Assembly: GCF_016127315.1 (NCBI RefSeq)
Contig: NZ_CP065997.1
Location: 310,001-374,000 of the forward strand
DNA: 64,000 nt
Source: Achromobacter deleyi
GTDB lineage: Bacteria > Pseudomonadota > Gammaproteobacteria > Burkholderiales > Burkholderiaceae_B
Reading direction: 5' to 3'
Shown here one piece after another: positions 1 to 8,092 of this stretch (position 1 is the first letter of the stretch; every line of letters begins with the position of its first letter). The translations under genes were made by a program, and so were the position numbers. Below the pieces are notes generated by a model. The model saw only the letters and a list, made by a program, of their open reading frames with translations. It did not search any database and was not told the origin of the DNA.

Positions 1-573
1 ACCTACCGCCCGCACTGCGACAGCTGCCATGCCTGTGTGCCGGTGCGGGTTGACACCGCCAGCTTCGCGCCCAACCGCAGCCAGCGCCGCGCCTGGCGCG
101 ACCATCGCAACCTGCAGTCGTTCGTGGCCGAGCTGGCCTGGTCGCCCGAGCACTACCGGCTCTATACCCGCTACCAGCAGGGCCGCCATCCCGGCGGCGG
201 CATGGACGAGGACAGCCGCACGCAATACGCGCAGTTCCTGCTGACCAGCCGCGTCAACACCCGCCTGGTCGAATTCCGCGACCCCGCGGGCGTGCTGATG
301 ATGGTCTCGATCATCGACGTGCTGGACGACGGCCTGTCGTCCGTCTACACCTTCTACGATCCCGACGTGCCGGGCAGCCTGGGCACCTACAGCATCCTCT
401 GGCAGATCGAGCAGTGCCGCACGCTCAACCTGCCTTGGCTCTACCTGGGCTACTGGATCGCCGACAGCCAGAAAATGTCGTACAAGGCCAGCTTCCATCC
501 GGCCCAGTACCTGATCGACGGCGCCTGGGGCGAACCGCCCGCGCCCGCCACGCCGCCCGGCCCGGCCGCCTGA
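1..573 (+). CDS. bpt: Aspartate/glutamate leucyltransferase (Bpt), 5'-truncated
   Basis: This is the C-terminal ~190 residues of a bacterial arginyl/leucyl-tRNA-protein transferase; the reading frame is open from base 1 and the start lies outside the window. Bpt moves leucine from Leu-tRNA to proteins with N-terminal Asp or Glu, feeding the N-degron pathway in the cytoplasm. The visible part begins with the family's cysteine cluster (CDSCHAC) and contains [31 protein letters not shown] and [13 protein letters not shown], all typical of the fold. The last ~12 residues are a Pro/Ala tail. pyrD follows 54 bases later. Confidence 0.93.
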   Translation, partial: TYRPHCDSCHACVPVRVDTASFAPNRSQRRAWRDHRNLQSFVAELAWSPEHYRLYTRYQQGRHPGGGMDEDSRTQYAQFLLTSRVNTRLVEFRDPAGVLMMVSIIDVLDDGLSSVYTFYDPDVPGSLGTYSILWQIEQCRTLNLPWLYLGYWIADSQKMSYKASFHPAQYLIDGAWGEPPAPATPPGPAA

Positions 574-627
574 TCCGCGCGACCGCAGCCCGCAAGGCCG
601 GCCAAAGACGCTTTACAATCCCGCTCC

Positions 628-1674
628 ATGTCGATCCTCTTCCACGCCTATCCCCTGGCCCGCCCGGCGCTGTTCGCCATGGACGCGGAAACCGCCCACG
701 AAGTCACCCTGTCGGGACTGCAGCGGGCCTACGAATGCGGCGCCACGCGCAAGCTGCTGCACGCGCAGCCCAAGGCGCCCTGCACCCTGATGGGCATGCA
801 GCTGGCCAACCCCATCGGGCTGGCGGCGGGACTGGACAAGAACGGCGCCTACATCGACGCGCTCGGCAATCTGGGGTTCGGTTTCGTCGAGGTCGGCACG
901 GTGACGCCGCGGGCGCAGCCGGGCAACCCCAAGCCGCGCATGTTCCGCCTGCCGCGCGCCAACGCACTGATCAACCGCCTGGGCTTCAACAACCAGGGGC
1001 TGGACGCGTTCCTGGCCAACGTGCAGCGCAGCCAGTGGCGCAAGCAGGGCGGCATCCTCGGCCTGAACATCGGCAAGAACGCCGACACCCCGATCGAGCG
1101 CGCGGCGGACGACTACCTGATCGGCCTGGCCGGCGTGTACCCGCACGCCGACTACGTCACGGTGAACATCTCGTCGCCCAACACCAAGAATCTGCGGGCC
1201 CTGCAAGGCGGCGACGAACTGTCGGCGCTGCTGGCGCAACTGGCGGACAAGCGCCGCGCGCTGGAAGACCAGCACCAGCGCCGCGTGCCGATGGCCGTCA
1301 AGATCGCTCCCGACCTGACCACGGAACAGATCGACGCCATCGCCGACGCGCTGCCGCGCCATGGCATCGATGGCGTCATCGCCACCAATACCACGCTGTC
1401 GCGCGACGCGGTCACCGGCCTGGCGCACGCCGAGGAAGCCGGCGGCCTGTCCGGCGCGCCGGTGCATGAATTGTCGCTGGCGGTGATCCGCAGGCTGAAG
1501 GAACGCCTGGGCGACAGCCTGGCGATCATCGGCGTGGGCGGTGTGCTGTCGGGCCGCCAGGCCCAGGAAAAGATGCAGGCCGGCGCCGACGCGGTGCAGT
1601 TGTACACAGGCCTGATCTACCGCGGCCCCGCCCTGGTGGGCGAGTGCGTGCGGGCGGTGGCCCTCCGGGCCTGA
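628..1674 (+). CDS. pyrD: Dihydroorotate dehydrogenase (quinone), class 2
   Basis: 348 aa, the usual length for a class 2 enzyme, which oxidises dihydroorotate to orotate with ubiquinone at the inner membrane in pyrimidine synthesis. The N-terminal helical membrane-docking region ([21 protein letters not shown]) is present. The FMN barrel follows with [45 protein letters not shown] (catalytic-base serine region), [14 protein letters not shown] and [20 protein letters not shown] hexamer ends only 8 bases before the ATG and no Shine-Dalgarno is visible, so the mRNA may be leaderless. Confidence 0.97.
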   Translation: MSILFHAYPLARPALFAMDAETAHEVTLSGLQRAYECGATRKLLHAQPKAPCTLMGMQLANPIGLAAGLDKNGAYIDALGNLGFGFVEVGTVTPRAQPGNPKPRMFRLPRANALINRLGFNNQGLDAFLANVQRSQWRKQGGILGLNIGKNADTPIERAADDYLIGLAGVYPHADYVTVNISSPNTKNLRALQGGDELSALLAQLADKRRALEDQHQRRVPMAVKIAPDLTTEQIDAIADALPRHGIDGVIATNTTLSRDAVTGLAHAEEAGGLSGAPVHELSLAVIRRLKERLGDSLAIIGVGGVLSGRQAQEKMQAGADAVQLYTGLIYRGPALVGECVRAVALRA

Positions 1675-1780
1675 TCCCGCGCCCCGGCCACGCCGGGGCT
1701 TGCCAGGACGAACCTCGCGGGCGGCCATGCTGCCCGGGCGGCGCCCGCGCGCGCCCGTCATCCCGCGGAAAAAACGGGCA

Positions 1781-1807
1781 AAAAAAGAGGCCACCCGAAG
1801 GGTGGCC
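1781..1807 (-). terminator. Rho-independent terminator of the phasin gene
   Basis: On the minus strand an 8-bp perfect stem (GGCCACCC / GGGTGGCC) with a 3-nt loop is followed by a T tract (the A run at 1781-1786 of the plus strand). It lies 74 bases beyond the phasin stop codon. Confidence 0.85.
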
Positions 1808-1880
1808 CTAATTCCAGCTCTGCTCTGTCACTCAACAGTACTACATAACTGCTATTTGCGCAGCATCGCGCGCCAAATAC

Positions 1881-2459
1881 TTAGGCGCTGCGACGGCTGC
1901 GGCTGGCGACCTTGGTGGCGGCGTCGGCGGCATCCGTCGCTGCCTTGAAGGTCGCGTTGGCGGCGGCATTCAGGTTCGACTCGGCGACTTCGGCGGCCTG
2001 CTTGGCGGCCTTGGTCAGCGAATCGTAGGCGCTGTTGGCGGTGGCCAGCGAGGACTTGATCAGGGCGACCGCGCTTTCCGAACCCGTGGGGGCGTTCTTG
2101 GAGAACTGCTCGACGGCGTCGGTCAGTTGCTGTTGGCCTTCGGCGATTTGCTCTTCGGTCAGCTTGACCAGGTTGCCCTGCACGCCGGCGACGATGTCAT
2201 ACACGTGCTTGGTGTAGGCCAGGGCCTTTTCGGCGCCCGGTTGCAGCAGGCCGGAGGCGAACGCCGCGGCTTCCTGCGGGTCCTTCACTTCGGCGGCTTG
2301 CTGCGACTTCTGGGCGACTTCGTCCAGAGTGGCGCGCACGACCTTCAGGTTCAGCTCGACCAGCTTTTCGAAGCCGGCGAACACGGCCGACTGGGCGGCC
2401 ACGAAAGTGTTGATGCTGGCTTTTTGACGGTCCAGGACTTGTTGCGGGATAGCGCTCAT
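1881..2459 (-). CDS. Phasin family protein (PhaP-like granule-associated protein)
   Basis: 192 aa. Phasins coat polyhydroxyalkanoate granules and limit their coalescence. The N-terminal half matches the phasin domain (IPQQVLDRQKASINTF, FEKLVELNLKVVRATLDE, AFASGLLQPGAEKALAYTKHVYDI). The C-terminal third is Ala/Lys-rich helix (AAKQAAEVAESNLNAAANATFKAA) resembling the PhaF/PhaP coiled-coil type, ending in a basic SRSRRSA tail. A strong AAAGGAG ribosome site lies 8 bases before the ATG, with a good promoter further upstream and a terminator downstream, so it is monocistronic. No PHA synthase is in the window. Confidence 0.9.
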   Translation of the reverse strand: MSAIPQQVLDRQKASINTFVAAQSAVFAGFEKLVELNLKVVRATLDEVAQKSQQAAEVKDPQEAAAFASGLLQPGAEKALAYTKHVYDIVAGVQGNLVKLTEEQIAEGQQQLTDAVEQFSKNAPTGSESAVALIKSSLATANSAYDSLTKAAKQAAEVAESNLNAAANATFKAATDAADAATKVASRSRRSA

Positions 2460-2841
2460 AGAATTGCTCCTTTAGGGGTAACCGGAGGCTCTCCGGCGAA
2501 TAAGGATGGTGTCTGCGACGAAATAAGGAACGTGCGCGGAAACTGGTACTACAAGCTACCGCCGGCCCGTTTGATGCACTGCACAATTGACATTCTACGG
2601 GCCTAAAAAACCTTGTCAAGCAATATTGGTGCAACGCAACAACTATTTGCACATTAACAGTGCAGGCGCCGGTGCGGGGTTGATCCAGCACAAGGATTTC
2701 CCATGATTCGGGAAATACCGGACATGACGGCGTATCAATTCTTTTCTACACTGCTTGCACGCTGATGACAGACAAACACAAACGATAAGTCAGCGGTCAA
2801 AAACACATCGCAGCAAGCAAAACCCTGCAATTGGAGACTTC
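2460..2841. other. Divergent intergenic region (phasin / Bug gene)
   Basis: 382 bases between divergently transcribed genes. It holds the phasin promoter and, upstream of it, an inverted repeat GTGCAA (2629-2634) / TTGCAC (2647-2652) plus another TGCA at 2661-2664. TGCA-rich sites are reminiscent of operators of the PHA repressor PhaR, but this is inference. No gene is seen here. Confidence 0.5.
2592..2619 (-). promoter_or_regulatory. Sigma-70-type promoter of the phasin gene
   Basis: On the minus strand a consensus -35 TTGACA (2614-2619) is separated by 16 bases from a -10 TAGAAT (2592-2597). This would give a 5' untranslated leader of about 125 nt before the phasin ATG at 2459. Confidence 0.7.
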
Positions 2842-3819
2842 ATGACCCTCATCCCCCGCACGCTTTCGGCCCTGCTCGCGGCCAGCGCCATGCTCGCGGC
2901 CGGCGCCGCCCACGCGGAATTCCCGGAACGCCCCATCAACATGGTGGTGCCTTTCGCCGCCGGCGGTCCGACGGACAACGTCGCGCGTTCGCTGGCTGAA
3001 GCCATGCGGCATTCGCTGGGCCAGACCGTCGTGGTCGAAAACAAGGGTGGTGCGGGCGGCACCATCGGCACCACGCAGGTGGCCCGCGCGCAACCGGACG
3101 GCTATTCCGTGCTGCTGATGCACGCCGGCTTCTCGACCGCGCCGTCGCTCTACAAGAATCCGGGGTACGACCCCTACAAGAGCTTCGAGCCGATCGGCCT
3201 GGTGGTCGACGTGCCGATGACCATCATCGCGCGCTCGGACTTCCCGCCCAACAACATCCAGGAACTGGCCGACTACGTCAAAAAGAACAAGGACAAGGTC
3301 TCGCTGGCCAACGCCGGCATCGGCGCCGCCAGCCACCTGTGCGGCACCATGCTGGTCGAGGCCCTGGGCGTGCAATTGCTGACGATCCCCTACAAGGGCA
3401 CCGCGCCGGCCATGAACGACCTGCTGGGCAAGCAGGTCGACCTGCTGTGCGACCAGACCACCAACACCACGCAGCAGATCGACAGCGGCAAGGTCAAGGC
3501 CTACGCCGTCACCAGCCTGCAGCGCGTGCCCACCCTGCCCAAGCTGCCGACCATGGACGAGTCCGGCTTCAAGGGCTTCGAAGTGGGTATCTGGCACGGT
3601 ATGTGGGTGCCGAAGGGCACGCCCAAGCCGGTGGTCGACAAGCTGGTCAAGAGCCTGCAGGCCGGCCTGGCGGATCCGAAGTTCCAGGAACGCATGAAGC
3701 AGCTGGGCGCCACGGTGCTGACCGCCGACGCTAACCCGCAAGCCCTGGACGCCAAGGTCAAGCAGCAGGTGCCGCAGTGGGCCGAGCTGTTCAAGAAGGC
3801 CGGCGTCGAACAGCAGTAA
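2842..3819 (+). CDS. Bug-family tripartite tricarboxylate transporter substrate-binding protein
   Basis: 325 aa periplasmic binding protein of the TctC/Bug type. The ATG at 2842 is chosen because GGAG lies 5 bases upstream and the product then starts with a clear signal peptide (LSALLAASAMLAAGAAHA, cleavage before EFPERP). Family landmarks follow: ERPINMVVPFAAGGPTDNVAR, VVENKGGAGGTIGT, ARAQPDGY, and the lid GTAPAMNDLLGKQVDLLCDQ. Bug proteins bind small carboxylates or amides; the ligand cannot be read from sequence. No TctA/TctB membrane genes are adjacent, as is common for the expanded Bug set of Bordetella relatives. The convergent IclR gene may regulate it. Confidence 0.93.
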   Translation: MTLIPRTLSALLAASAMLAAGAAHAEFPERPINMVVPFAAGGPTDNVARSLAEAMRHSLGQTVVVENKGGAGGTIGTTQVARAQPDGYSVLLMHAGFSTAPSLYKNPGYDPYKSFEPIGLVVDVPMTIIARSDFPPNNIQELADYVKKNKDKVSLANAGIGAASHLCGTMLVEALGVQLLTIPYKGTAPAMNDLLGKQVDLLCDQTTNTTQQIDSGKVKAYAVTSLQRVPTLPKLPTMDESGFKGFEVGIWHGMWVPKGTPKPVVDKLVKSLQAGLADPKFQERMKQLGATVLTADANPQALDAKVKQQVPQWAELFKKAGVEQQ

Positions 3820-3891
3820 TTCAGGGCGGGCCCCGCCAACCGGGGCCTGCGCTGCGCATCGCGGCGGGTGGACATCCTGTCCCCGGTCATG

Positions 3892-3928
3892 AAAAAGCCC
3901 CTCGGTTGCTGAAACCGCGGGGCTTTTT
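3892..3928. terminator. Bidirectional rho-independent terminator
   Basis: Stem AAAAAGCCCC(T)CGG / CCG(C)GGGGCTTTTT with a 9-nt loop lies between the convergent Bug and IclR genes. A tracts and T tracts flank the stem, so it can serve both strands. Confidence 0.85.
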
Positions 3929-3951
3929 CATGGCCGGGGCGAACAGGCGTG

Positions 3952-4815
3952 TCAGGTGCGCATCGCCTCGGCCGCCATGCCCAGGCCGCTGAAGCCGCTG
4001 GACACCGAGGGCTCGTAACCGAGCGCCTCGGAAATGCTGGCGGCCGTGTCCACCAGGGCCTTGATCCAGTCGTCCTGCAGGCGTTCGGCCGGCGCCGAGA
4101 TCGACAGGCCGGCGACCAGCTTGCCGGTGTCATCGAAAATGCCCGCGGCGATGCAGCGCACGCCCAGTTCCAGTTCCTCGTTGTCGCGCGCATAGCCGTG
4201 GCGCCGCACCAGCGCCAGCTCGCGTTCAAGGCGGTCGAGGTCGGTCAGGCTGTTGCGGGTGTGGCCGGCCAGGCCGGTGCGCAAGGCGTAGGCGCGCACC
4301 TGGCGGGCGTCGCCGGTGGACAGGAACAGCTTGCCGGTGGAGGTCAGGTGCAGGGGCGCGCGGCCGCCGATGGCCCGCACCACCTGCATGCCCGAGCGCT
4401 CGCTCCAGGCGCGGTCGATGTAGACGATTTCGTCGCCCTGCTGCACCGACAGGTTGATGGTCTGGCCCGTGAGCTTGTGCAGCGAGCGCATCGCCGAAAT
4501 GGCCGCCTCGCGCACGTTCAGGCGCCCCTTGACCAGCGAGCCCAGCTCCAGCAGGCGCATGCCCAGCTGGTACAGGCCGTTGTCGACCCGTTCGACATAG
4601 CGGCCCACGACCAGGTCGTTCAGGATGCGGTGCGCGGTGGAGGCATGCAGGCCGGTGGTCGCGGACAATTCCTTGAGCGTGACGGGCTCGGGCTGCGCGG
4701 CCAGCGCATCGAGCAGGCGCATGGCGCGTTCGATGACCTGGATGGCGATGGGACTGCCCGAAGCGCCATCGGCCTCGGCGTCCAGGGCATTGCGGGTGGA
4801 AGAAGGACGGGACAT
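3952..4815 (-). CDS. IclR family transcriptional regulator
   Basis: 287 aa. The N-terminal winged helix-turn-helix spans about residues 22-85 (QVIERAMRLLDALAAQPEPVTLKELS..TGLHASTAHRILNDL). The C-terminal IclR effector domain follows (QTINLSVQQGDEIVYIDRA, GGRAPLHLTSTGKLFL, RCIAAGIFDDTGKLVAGLSISAP). Such regulators bind a small organic acid and control nearby catabolic or uptake genes. It is convergent with the Bug gene at 2842, which is a plausible target, but no palindromic operator comparable to those of the other two IclR genes here was found upstream. Confidence 0.93.
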   Translation of the reverse strand: MSRPSSTRNALDAEADGASGSPIAIQVIERAMRLLDALAAQPEPVTLKELSATTGLHASTAHRILNDLVVGRYVERVDNGLYQLGMRLLELGSLVKGRLNVREAAISAMRSLHKLTGQTINLSVQQGDEIVYIDRAWSERSGMQVVRAIGGRAPLHLTSTGKLFLSTGDARQVRAYALRTGLAGHTRNSLTDLDRLERELALVRRHGYARDNEELELGVRCIAAGIFDDTGKLVAGLSISAPAERLQDDWIKALVDTAASISEALGYEPSVSSGFSGLGMAAEAMRT

Positions 4816-4973
4816 AGGAAGGAAGGGCTAGCGCGGCGCCACCGAAAGAGACCAGACTTGCGGCAACGCAGCAAACAGTTCTTTCCCGTATTGTGAAATT
4901 TACCGGGCTATTTGGCAACCGTTTTTTGGTCTTCCAATCGGGGACGCTCCCCGTTTCCCTTGTACGCTTCGCC

Positions 4974-5786
4974 TCAGGCCGACGGCGGCGCCAGCTTGCC
5001 CCCCAGGCGCAGCACCTCGGCCCGCAGGAAGGCCAACGCCTCGGCTGCTGCCTCGGGTTCGCCCTTCACGCCCAGGTCGATATGCGGCGTGCCGCCGGCT
5101 TCGCCGACGCTCGGCAGGCTGAAGGCGCGCACGCCCGGCCAGCGGCTTTCGACGGTCTGCATGGCCGGGGTGATGCGCGATTCCGGCATGCTGAACACCA
5201 GGAAGGAATGCTCCGCGTGGCGGCGCGTATGCTGCAACGCACGATAGCGCGTATCCAGGGTCCACTCGAGCATCGGCCACGCCATGACGGGAAAGCCCGG
5301 CACGAAGGTATGGTCGCGGATGAAGAAGCCCGGAATACGGTTGTACGGATTGGGCACGATCTCGCAGCCCTCGGGGAACACGCCCATCTGCAGCCGCTGC
5401 TGGTTCTCCGGCGCGCTCATGTCGGCCGTGCCCTGCCCCTTGGCCGCCATTTCGGCGGTGCGCAGCGCGATCGCCTGCTCGGCTTCGGGATGCAGGACCA
5501 GCGGCAGGTCCAGGGCCGCCGCGGCGGCCTGGCGGGTGTGGTCGTCCGGCGTGCCGCCGATACCGCCGCAGGAAAACACCACGTCGCCGGTGGCGAAGCT
5601 GCGCCGGTAGGCGGCCACCAGCACGTCGCGGTCATCCGGCAGGAACTCCGCCCAGGCCAGTTGCATGCCGCGCGCGCCCAGCAGCTCGACGACCTTGGAA
5701 AAATGCTTGTCCTGGCGGCGGCCCGACAGGATTTCGTCGCCGACGATGATGAGGCCGATGCGGCGGGAGGCGGATTCTGCAGCCAT
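4974..5786 (-). CDS. Competence/damage-inducible protein A-type molybdopterin-binding domain protein
   Basis: About 270 aa. It carries a MoaB/Mog-type domain: IGLIIVGDEILSGRRQDKH near the N-terminus and SCGGIGGTPDDHT at about 70-82. This is the CinA N-terminal layout without the C-terminal nicotinamide-nucleotide amidase domain. Members are annotated as molybdopterin-binding or CinA-like proteins; the physiological substrate is unknown. The ATG at 5786 is preferred because the frame upstream of it overlaps the preceding gene; it leaves a 49-base gap. It probably shares a transcript with the EI24 gene. Confidence 0.88.
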   Translation of the reverse strand: MAAESASRRIGLIIVGDEILSGRRQDKHFSKVVELLGARGMQLAWAEFLPDDRDVLVAAYRRSFATGDVVFSCGGIGGTPDDHTRQAAAAALDLPLVLHPEAEQAIALRTAEMAAKGQGTADMSAPENQQRLQMGVFPEGCEIVPNPYNRIPGFFIRDHTFVPGFPVMAWPMLEWTLDTRYRALQHTRRHAEHSFLVFSMPESRITPAMQTVESRWPGVRAFSLPSVGEAGGTPHIDLGVKGEPEAAAEALAFLRAEVLRLGGKLAPPSA

Positions 5787-5835
5787 GTCCGGTTCCAGAG
5801 TGGCGGGTTGAACGGTCGAGGGGGAAAACGCCGCC

Positions 5836-6639
5836 TCAGGCGACGTCGATGGTGCGTTCCTGGCGCAGGCGCTGGACGGCATCCAGGCCGTAGTGCGCGT
5901 AGACCAGCGCCGAGAACACCGGCAGGATAATCCAGGCGGGCGGCAGCAGGTTCAGCAGCGAACAGATCAGGCCGATGATCCAGAAGCCGCCATTGTGGCG
6001 CTCCAGGATGATCTTGCGCTCGACCGGGCTGGCGTGCTCGACGATGGCGTCGACCCGCATCATGCGCGAGAAGGCGAAGGTCCACCAGAAGATCGGCAGC
6101 ACCAGGGCCATCGGCGGCACCAGCCACAACGGCATGGTGAACAGCCAGCCAAGCACGAACGCGCCCGACACCCAGATCGCGTTCCAGACGCTGACGGAGG
6201 TGGCCAGCTTGCCCTGCCGGCCGAGGCCGGCGTATTCGCGTTGGCCGACGTGGCGCAGCACCAGCGGCATGACGAACACGGCCGCGATCGCCAGGCCCAG
6301 CACGCCCGACAGCGGCAGCAGGATCGACACCGCGATCACCGGCACCAGGTAGATCTTGAGCGAGAACAGCCCCATCGCCAGCAGCCATTCCTCGGTGCGG
6401 TTGATGAAGTCCCAGTGCGAGGCCTGGGCGGCGAGCCAGTCGGTCAGGGGCGTCCAGAACAGCCAGAACAGCAATATCACGCCGACCAGCGCGATCAGGA
6501 ACGGCAGCAGCACGGCGAACAGCATCGTCGGGTGGCACTGCGACACCAGCGCGCGCTTGAACGCCAGCCCGACGCCACTCGCGGCGCGGGCGAAACGGCC
6601 GGTTTCGGGCGGAGGGGAATCAGTGCGCAAGGCGGTCAT
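5836..6639 (-). CDS. EI24 domain-containing (CysZ-like) inner-membrane protein
   Basis: 267 aa with at least four hydrophobic segments (LFAVLLPFLIALVGVILLFWLF, IYLVPVIAVSILLPLSGVL, WVSGAFVLGWLFTMPLWL, ALVLPIFWWTFAF). The AFKRALVSQCHPTMLFAVLLPF start and the DAIVEH..ERKIILERHNGGFW segment are characteristic of the EI24/CysZ-like family of betaproteobacteria. CysZ mediates sulfate uptake in enterics, but this branch is uncharacterised and no sulfur genes are near. No clear ribosome-binding site precedes the ATG. Confidence 0.85.
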   Translation of the reverse strand: MTALRTDSPPPETGRFARAASGVGLAFKRALVSQCHPTMLFAVLLPFLIALVGVILLFWLFWTPLTDWLAAQASHWDFINRTEEWLLAMGLFSLKIYLVPVIAVSILLPLSGVLGLAIAAVFVMPLVLRHVGQREYAGLGRQGKLATSVSVWNAIWVSGAFVLGWLFTMPLWLVPPMALVLPIFWWTFAFSRMMRVDAIVEHASPVERKIILERHNGGFWIIGLICSLLNLLPPAWIILPVFSALVYAHYGLDAVQRLRQERTIDVA

Positions 6640-6702
6640 CGCAGGACGAAAGGAAGGTGAGCATCCCGGGTATGATAGTCAAACACGCCCCCCTGCGCTC
6701 GT

Positions 6703-7086
6703 ATGACACTACTTGTACCCGGCTCCGACCTCACCGCCTTGCGCGCCCAATTGGCGGCCTCGCCCGATGCCTGGCTGGTCGCCTGTTTCTGCGCCGCCTG
6801 GTGCGACACCTGCGAGGAATACAAACCCAAGCTGCGCACGCTGTCCGGCGCCCTGCCGCAGCATGTCTTCGCCTGGATCGACATCGAGGACCACGCCGAA
6901 TTGCTGGGCGAGGTCGACGTCGAGAATTTCCCCACCCTGCTGATCCAGATCGGCGGCCGCGTGGTGTTCTACGGCCCCATGCTGCCCCACATCGGCCATC
7001 TCGAGCGCCTGCTCGAAAGCCTGGACGCGCAGAGCGCCGCGGTGACCGCGGCCTTGCCCGACCTGCCCCGGCTGCTCGCCGCCTGA
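6703..7086 (+). CDS. Thioredoxin family protein
   Basis: 127 aa cytoplasmic thioredoxin fold without signal peptide. The redox motif is WCDTC (about residues 32-36, in FCAAWCDTCEEYKP), differing from the WCGPC of thioredoxin A. The expected cis-proline occurs in VENFPTLLIQIGG. The substrate is unknown. It is divergent from the EI24 gene and convergent with an IclR regulator. Confidence 0.88.
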   Translation: MTLLVPGSDLTALRAQLAASPDAWLVACFCAAWCDTCEEYKPKLRTLSGALPQHVFAWIDIEDHAELLGEVDVENFPTLLIQIGGRVVFYGPMLPHIGHLERLLESLDAQSAAVTAALPDLPRLLAA

Positions 7087-7141
7087 CAGCCACGCCGGGC
7101 CGGATATCCACGCCTCGGGGGATGCTCGGCGCAATTGGTCG

Positions 7142-7918
7142 TTATTGCTGCAACAAGGCGCCGATGGCTTGCGCCGCCCCGCGCAGCAGCGGCACGATCT
7201 CACGCACCCGGGCGTCCGTCATGCGGTTGTGGGTCGCGGCGACCGTGACAGCAGCCAGCAACAGACCACTCTCGCCATACACGGGGACACCCAGCGCGCT
7301 GATGCCGGGCACCGCGCGATTGGCGATATGCGCGTAGCCGACCTTTGCCACCAGGGCGCAATGCGTCCGGACATCGTCAGCGTCCAATTCTCCATATGCT
7401 CCGAGCCGCGGCGCAACGGCCTCGATGATGCGTTTCTGTTCCGCTGCCGGTAACGCCGCCAGCAGCGCCAGGCCGCCCGCGCTCACGCCCAGGGGTTGGC
7501 GGCTGCCCAGCGGCAGCGCCGGCGTCTGCACGGGATAGGTCCCCTGGATGCGATTGATGCAGACGGCGTCGTCGCCGCTGCGCACAAACAGGAACGTCGT
7601 ATCGCCCGTCACGCGGGCAAGGTCCGCCAGGGTGGCCGTGCTCAGGTCGCGCAGATTGAAACGATGCGCCGCCGCCAGGCCCAGCTCGAACACCAGGGGA
7701 CCCAGCCGGTAACGACGGGTCGCGGCATCCTGCACCGCCATGCCTTGCGCGACGAGCGCCTTCAGCAGCCGATGCATGGTGGGCCGCGTCAATTGCGCGG
7801 CCTGCGCCAGATCGACCAGCCGCAGGCCGACATCGGCCTGGCGCGCCAACAGTTTGAGCACCAGCACCGCCCGGGTAATGCCTTGGGCGCCATCGACCCG
7901 CGCGAGGGAATCATTCAT
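7142..7918 (-). CDS. IclR family transcriptional regulator of the adjacent hydrolase/amidase/MFS operon
   Basis: 258 aa. The winged helix-turn-helix is at about 12-75 (GITRAVLVLKLLARQADVGLRL..LAQAAQLTRPTMHRLLKALV). The effector domain follows (GDTTFLFVRSGDDAVCINRIQG, LGSRQPLGVSAGGLALLAALP, RAVPGISALGVPVYGESGLLLAAVTVA). It is divergent from the operon beginning at 8093. One of two identical-arm palindromes lies 4 bases upstream of its start codon, which points to autoregulation together with control of the operon. Confidence 0.94.
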   Translation of the reverse strand: MNDSLARVDGAQGITRAVLVLKLLARQADVGLRLVDLAQAAQLTRPTMHRLLKALVAQGMAVQDAATRRYRLGPLVFELGLAAAHRFNLRDLSTATLADLARVTGDTTFLFVRSGDDAVCINRIQGTYPVQTPALPLGSRQPLGVSAGGLALLAALPAAEQKRIIEAVAPRLGAYGELDADDVRTHCALVAKVGYAHIANRAVPGISALGVPVYGESGLLLAAVTVAATHNRMTDARVREIVPLLRGAAQAIGALLQQ

Positions 7919-7921
7919 GCC

Positions 7922-7938
7922 ATTCCAATTAGTGGAAT
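7922..7938. promoter_or_regulatory. Candidate IclR operator, site 1
   Basis: Perfect palindrome ATTCCA-N5-TGGAAT, immediately upstream of the IclR gene. It has exactly the same arms and spacing as the site at 8031-8047, 109 bases away centre to centre. Confidence 0.72.
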
Positions 7939-8030
7939 TATTTTTGGTTGTGTTGCGAGTGAATTTATCGCAACGCTAGCATTTATCGCCAGTAGCAGGA
8001 GTATTTCACTGAATCATGGGTCTCCATTCA

Positions 8031-8047
8031 ATTCCAAATAATGGAAT
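8031..8047. promoter_or_regulatory. Candidate IclR operator, site 2
   Basis: Second perfect ATTCCA-N5-TGGAAT palindrome, 45 bases before the ATG of the deacetylase-like gene. Duplicated sites on both sides of a divergent promoter region fit simultaneous repression or activation of both transcripts by the IclR protein. Confidence 0.72.
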
Positions 8048-8092
8048 AAACCATGAACTGCTCCCGCGCATTTCCTCACATGGAGCCTGCCG

